From the NCBI GenBank assembly GCA_023426865.1, contig JAEZBT010000258.1:1-5391 (forward strand): DNA of 5,391 bases, written 5' to 3'. This document shows, in pieces, positions 1 to 5,391 of this stretch (position 1 is the first letter of the stretch; each line of letters begins with the position of its first letter). The notes under the pieces are model-generated. The model saw only the letters and a program-made list of their open reading frames with translations. It did not search any database and was not told the origin of the DNA. Source of the stretch: Actinomycetes bacterium (lineage in GTDB: Bacteria; Actinomycetota; Actinomycetes; Actinomycetales; Cellulomonadaceae). Made by a program: the position numbers and the translations under genes.

Positions 1-3473
<3,473 letters not shown>

Positions 3474-3481
3474 CCGACAGC

Positions 3482-3506
3482 GGCGTCGCCTACGATGGGC
3501 GCCGCC
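3482..3506 (+). repeat. GC-rich inverted repeat between mfd and the lipoprotein gene
   Basis: GGCGTCGCC (3482-3490) faces GGCGCCGCC (3498-3506). This gives a 9-base-pair stem with one central T-C mismatch and the 7-base loop TACGATG. It begins 8 bases after the mfd stop and ends 10 bases before the Shine-Dalgarno of the next gene. No T-run follows, so it is not a standard intrinsic terminator. It could be an RNA processing or stability element, an attenuating hairpin, or a protein-binding site overlapping a promoter. Confidence 0.5.
3491..3496 (+). promoter_or_regulatory. Possible -10 element TACGAT ahead of the lipoprotein gene
   Basis: TACGAT fits the actinobacterial housekeeping TAnnnT -10 pattern and stands out against the GC-rich background. 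It would place a transcription start near 3503 and a leader of roughly 27 bases. The -35 side is weak: CTGACC at 3470-3475 leaves a 15-base spacer, shorter than usual. It could let the lipoprotein and mazG be transcribed independently of mfd. It could also be chance, since it falls in the loop of the inverted repeat. Confidence 0.3.
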
Positions 3507-3516
3507 GACCAGCTCC

Positions 3517-3523
3517 AAGGAGG
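3517..3523 (+). promoter_or_regulatory. Strong Shine-Dalgarno AAGGAGG that decides the lipoprotein start
   Basis: AAGGAGG is near-fully complementary to the 16S rRNA tail. It directly abuts an in-frame ATG at 3524 with no spacer, but lies 6 bases before the in-frame GTG at 3530. The spacing favours GTG as the start; ATG would only add two residues (Met-Arg). Confidence 0.8.
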
Positions 3524-3529
3524 ATGCGC

Positions 3530-4075
3530 GTGAGGGCTCGCAGGACTGCCGTCGTCATCGGCGTGCTCGCCACCGTCGCAGCGCTCGCGGGGTGCTCCGC
3601 CGGGCACGACGTCGTCGCCGAGGTCGAGGGCGCCACGATCACCGAGGCCGACCTCGACCGCGTCGTCGACGAGCTCGGGCCGCTGCTGGCCGACAGCTCG
3701 CGCGGCGCCGTGCTCACGGCGATCGTCCGGTCGGAGGCCGGCCTCGCGCTCGCCGAGCCGAACGGCGTCGAGGTGTCCTCCGACGCCGCGGCCGGGGACT
3801 TCCTCACCTCGTTCGCGGCGTCCCTGGGCATCGAGGCGGGCGGCTGGGGCGAGCACTCTCTGACGATCGGGCGGATGCAGCTGCTGGGCCAGGAGCTCGG
3901 GAACACGATCGGCGTCGAGGAGACGAACGCGCAGTTCGCGGCGGTCCTCGCGGAGGCGGACGTCACGGTCAGCCCGCGCTACGGCGAGTACGACCCCACG
4001 GCCGGCGGGATCGTGCCCCTCCAGCTGGACTGGATCGCCACCCCGGGCGGCGACGAGCAGGCCGCCGGCCAGTGA
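3530..4075 (+). CDS. SurA N-terminal-like lipoprotein (predicted exported chaperone)
   Basis: The product is 181 residues from the GTG chosen by the Shine-Dalgarno spacing. The N-terminus has basic residues (R2, R4, R5), a hydrophobic stretch of about residues 7-20 and the lipobox L19-A20-G21-C22. This predicts cleavage by signal peptidase II and lipid anchoring on the outer face of the membrane through C22. Residues about 28-140 begin VVAEVEGATITEADLDRVVD, the pattern of the SurA/trigger-factor-like N-terminal chaperone fold, followed by amphipathic helices. The C-terminus has SPRYGEYDP (148-156) and then GGIVP, a tail I recall from actinobacterial SurA-like lipoproteins. No parvulin-type peptidyl-prolyl isomerase domain is present and there is no room for one, so an isomerase role is unlikely. 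The gene lies 56 bases after mfd and overlaps mazG by 4 bases. A role in folding exported proteins is inferred from the fold; the substrate is unknown. The lipoprotein call is firm, the SurA-like call moderate. Confidence 0.85.
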   Translation: MRARRTAVVIGVLATVAALAGCSAGHDVVAEVEGATITEADLDRVVDELGPLLADSSRGAVLTAIVRSEAGLALAEPNGVEVSSDAAAGDFLTSFAASLGIEAGGWGEHSLTIGRMQLLGQELGNTIGVEETNAQFAAVLAEADVTVSPRYGEYDPTAGGIVPLQLDWIATPGGDEQAAGQ

Positions 4076-4770
4076 CCGCCGAGCCGCGGACGCCGCCGCC
4101 GGGCGCCTCGGCGCTCGCCGACCTCGTCGCGGTCATGGACCGCCTGCGCTCACCCGGCGGCTGCCCGTGGGACGCGGAGCAGACGCACGAGTCCCTCCTG
4201 CCGTACGCGGTCGAAGAGGTCTTCGAGGTGGTCGAGGCCGTCGAGGACGGCGACCGCGCCGCCCTGCGCGAGGAGCTCGGCGACCTGCTGCTCCAGGTGG
4301 TCTTCCACGCGCGCGTCGCGGCCGAGCACCCGACCGAGCCGTTCGGCATCGACGACGTCGCGGCCGGCGTCGCCGCGAAGCTGCGCTCCCGGCACCCGCA
4401 CGTGTTCGGCGACGTCGTCGTCTCCGGGGCCGACGAGGTGCACCGCAACTGGGAGGCCATCAAGAAGACCGAGAAGGCCCGTGCGTCGGCCCTGGACGGG
4501 ATCCCCCGGGGGATGCCCGCGCTCGCCCGGGCGGAGAAGGTGGCCGGCCGTGCACGGCGGGCCGGGCTGCCGGTCGCCGAGGTGGCGGCGGACGTCGTCG
4601 GGGACGCGCCGGCCGCGGGTAGGGGCGACGCCGACGGGATCGGTCGTCGCCTGCTCGCGCTCGCGCTCGAGGCGCAGGCCGCGGGGATCGACGCCGAGGC
4701 CGCGCTCAGGGCGGCCGTGCGCGACCTGGAGCAGGGGCTGCGGGCGTCGGAGGCCGGCGCCGGAGCGTGA
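4072..4770 (+). CDS. mazG: MazG-family nucleoside triphosphate pyrophosphohydrolase
   Basis: MazG hydrolyses (d)NTPs to NMPs and pyrophosphate in the cytoplasm, clearing abnormal nucleotides or tuning nucleotide pools. The product is 232 residues; E. coli MazG has 263 in two MazG domains. The N-terminal domain is canonical: RLRSPGGCPWDAEQTHESL (24-42), the EExxE metal site E48, E49 and E52, and the ExxD site E68 and D71 within REELGDLLLQVVFHAR. KLRSRHPHVFGD (103-114), WEAIKKTEK (127-135) and the SALDGIPRGMPAL linker follow. The C-terminal half (about 155-228) aligns by eye with the second MazG domain but lacks its acidic EExxE, and its ELGD-type motif reads GIGR (189-192), so only the first active site looks functional. 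The GTG start overlaps the upstream stop as GTGA, with no clear Shine-Dalgarno, which suggests translational coupling. ATG at 4135 is a poorer start because it removes 21 residues just before the conserved GGCPW block. It is not the MazF toxin. Confidence 0.95.
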   Translation: MTAEPRTPPPGASALADLVAVMDRLRSPGGCPWDAEQTHESLLPYAVEEVFEVVEAVEDGDRAALREELGDLLLQVVFHARVAAEHPTEPFGIDDVAAGVAAKLRSRHPHVFGDVVVSGADEVHRNWEAIKKTEKARASALDGIPRGMPALARAEKVAGRARRAGLPVAEVAADVVGDAPAAGRGDADGIGRRLLALALEAQAAGIDAEAALRAAVRDLEQGLRASEAGAGA

Positions 4771-4782
4771 GACCCCGACCCG

Positions 4783-4796
4783 CGGGACCGCTCCCG
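4783..4796 (+). repeat. Short GC hairpin after mazG
   Basis: CGGGA (4783-4787) and TCCCG (4792-4796) pair perfectly around the 4-base loop CCGC, starting 13 bases after the mazG stop. The stem is short and no T-run follows, so termination here would be weak at best. It overlaps the next palindrome by two bases, so the two hairpins could not both form fully. A stem this short may be chance in such GC-rich DNA. Confidence 0.25.
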
Positions 4797-4810
4797 TCAC
4801 TAAGGTGACG
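4795..4810 (+). promoter_or_regulatory. Perfect 16-base inverted repeat, candidate LacI-type operator
   Basis: CGTCAC (4795-4800) and GTGACG (4805-4810) are perfect reverse complements around the spacer TAAG. The repeat lies 22 bases before the start of a LacI-family gene. LacI-family dimers bind palindromes of about this size and often control their own gene. The internal TAAGGT (4801-4806) fits a TAnnnT -10 pattern, so a bound repressor could block this promoter. I see no good -35. LacI operators often have a central CG, which this lacks, so the cognate regulator is uncertain. Confidence 0.4.
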
Positions 4811-4822
4811 CCAGGGAAGGAC

Positions 4823-4828
4823 GGGAGG
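4823..4828 (+). promoter_or_regulatory. Shine-Dalgarno GGGAGG for the lacI-type gene
   Basis: GGGAGG ends 4 bases before the GTG at 4833, an acceptable though short spacing. The protein from that GTG begins exactly as LacI-family proteins do, a few residues before the helix-turn-helix, and this supports the start. Confidence 0.65.
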
Positions 4829-4832
4829 ACAC

Positions 4833-5391
4833 GTGGCTGTCACCAGCGCCGACGTCGCGCGCGCGAGTGGTGTCTCGCGGACCACCGTCAGCTACGTCCT
4901 CAACGACACCCCCGGCGTGGCGATCTCCGCCGCCACCCGCCGGCGCGTCCTCGAGGTGGCCGAGCAGCTCGGCTACGCCCCGTCCGCCGCGGCGCGCACG
5001 CTCCGCGCCGGCCGCAGCGACCTGGTCCTCGCGGTGCTGCCGAACTGGCCCATCGGGCCCGTCGTCGACACCCTCCTGGAGGACCTCGCGGACGCGCTCG
5101 CCGAGCGGGGCCTGGCGATGCTCGTGCACCACGGCCGCGGCAGCCAGCCGCTCTCGACGCTCTGGCGTGCGGTGCAGCCGCGCACCGTCGTGGGGTTCAC
5201 GGCCTTCTCGGAGACCGACCTGCGGGCCATGCGGCAGGCCGGGATCCAGGTGGTCGCGGCGGCGGGCGGTGACGCGGCCGACGCGGAGGTCGCCGGTGCG
5301 TCCGCCCTCGGCCGGGCGCAGGAGCACATCGGCCGGCTCCAGGTGGAGCACCTCGTCGCCGGTGGCCGGACGCGCATCGGCTGGGCGGGCA
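4833..5391 (+). CDS. LacI-family transcriptional regulator (3'-truncated by window)
   Basis: This is a DNA-binding regulator, normally about 330-350 residues; 186 codons are visible before the window ends, with no stop. Residues 4-28 form the LacI helix-turn-helix, with SADVARASGVSRTTVSYVLN the diagnostic block and SRTTVSYVLN (15-24) covering the recognition helix. The helix RRRVLEVAEQLGYAPSAAAR (37-55) and hinge-helix region SAAARTLRAGRS (51-62) follow. The effector core, a periplasmic-binding-protein-like fold, starts near residue 64 with DLVLAVLPNW. GRLQVEHLVAGGRTRIGWAG (167-186) matches the family's HL..GHrRI region, with Arg where the usual His stands. The ligand, often a sugar in this family, cannot be told from the visible half. 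The gene starts 62 bases after mazG behind its own Shine-Dalgarno and a palindrome, so it is probably a separate unit and may be autoregulated. Family call firm; target and effector unknown. Confidence 0.93.
   Translation, partial: MAVTSADVARASGVSRTTVSYVLNDTPGVAISAATRRRVLEVAEQLGYAPSAAARTLRAGRSDLVLAVLPNWPIGPVVDTLLEDLADALAERGLAMLVHHGRGSQPLSTLWRAVQPRTVVGFTAFSETDLRAMRQAGIQVVAAAGGDAADAEVAGASALGRAQEHIGRLQVEHLVAGGRTRIGWAG

Noticed and set aside
3524..3526. ATG as start of the lipoprotein
   Set aside because: It directly touches the AAGGAGG Shine-Dalgarno, leaving no spacer; GTG at 3530 has a normal 6-base spacing.
4072..4770. Part of a MazEF-type toxin-antitoxin module
   Set aside because: The protein is the MazG pyrophosphohydrolase, not MazE or MazF, and no toxin or antitoxin gene is adjacent.
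4150..4800. - strand open frame of 216 codons opposite mazG
   Set aside because: It is the antisense shadow of a clear MazG domain; its Arg/Asp/Gly/Val-rich translation shows no family.
4481..5272. + strand open frame spanning the mazG end and the lacI start
   Set aside because: It crosses two well-supported genes in a different frame and is Arg/Pro-rich without domains. The LacI helix-turn-helix lies in another frame.

Overview
The window is very GC-rich (I estimate over 70% G+C). Third codon positions are almost always G or C, and both ATG and GTG starts are used. With an actinobacterial-type Mfd followed by a SurA-like lipoprotein and MazG, this points to a high-GC actinomycete. A Cellulomonadaceae/Promicromonosporaceae-type micrococcalean is my best guess, made from memory of protein style and gene order and held with low confidence at family level.

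Layout, all on the + strand. Positions 1-3473: mfd, the transcription-repair coupling factor, with its 5' end outside the window. Positions 3474-3529: a 56-base gap with a near-perfect GC-rich hairpin, a -10-like TACGAT in its loop, and a strong Shine-Dalgarno. Positions 3530-4075: a small secreted lipoprotein with a SurA N-terminal-type chaperone domain. Positions 4072-4770: a MazG-family nucleotide pyrophosphohydrolase that overlaps the lipoprotein stop by 4 bases (GTGA). Positions 4771-4832: a 62-base gap with a weak hairpin and a perfect 16-base inverted repeat. From 4833 to past the window end: a LacI-family transcriptional regulator, truncated by the window at 186 codons.

The first three genes look like a housekeeping cluster. 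Mfd clears stalled RNA polymerase and recruits nucleotide excision repair, MazG removes non-canonical or surplus NTPs, and the lipoprotein probably assists folding of exported proteins. Lipoprotein and mazG are probably co-transcribed and translationally coupled. The lacI-type gene probably starts a separate unit, perhaps autoregulated through the palindrome in front of it. No mobile element, tRNA, rRNA or CRISPR array is visible, and I see no convincing novel multi-gene system. The items most worth checking are a 12-base in-frame tandem repeat that makes an acidic linker in Mfd, the degenerate second half of MazG, the two intergenic palindromes, and a regulator sitting where many actinobacteria have eno.
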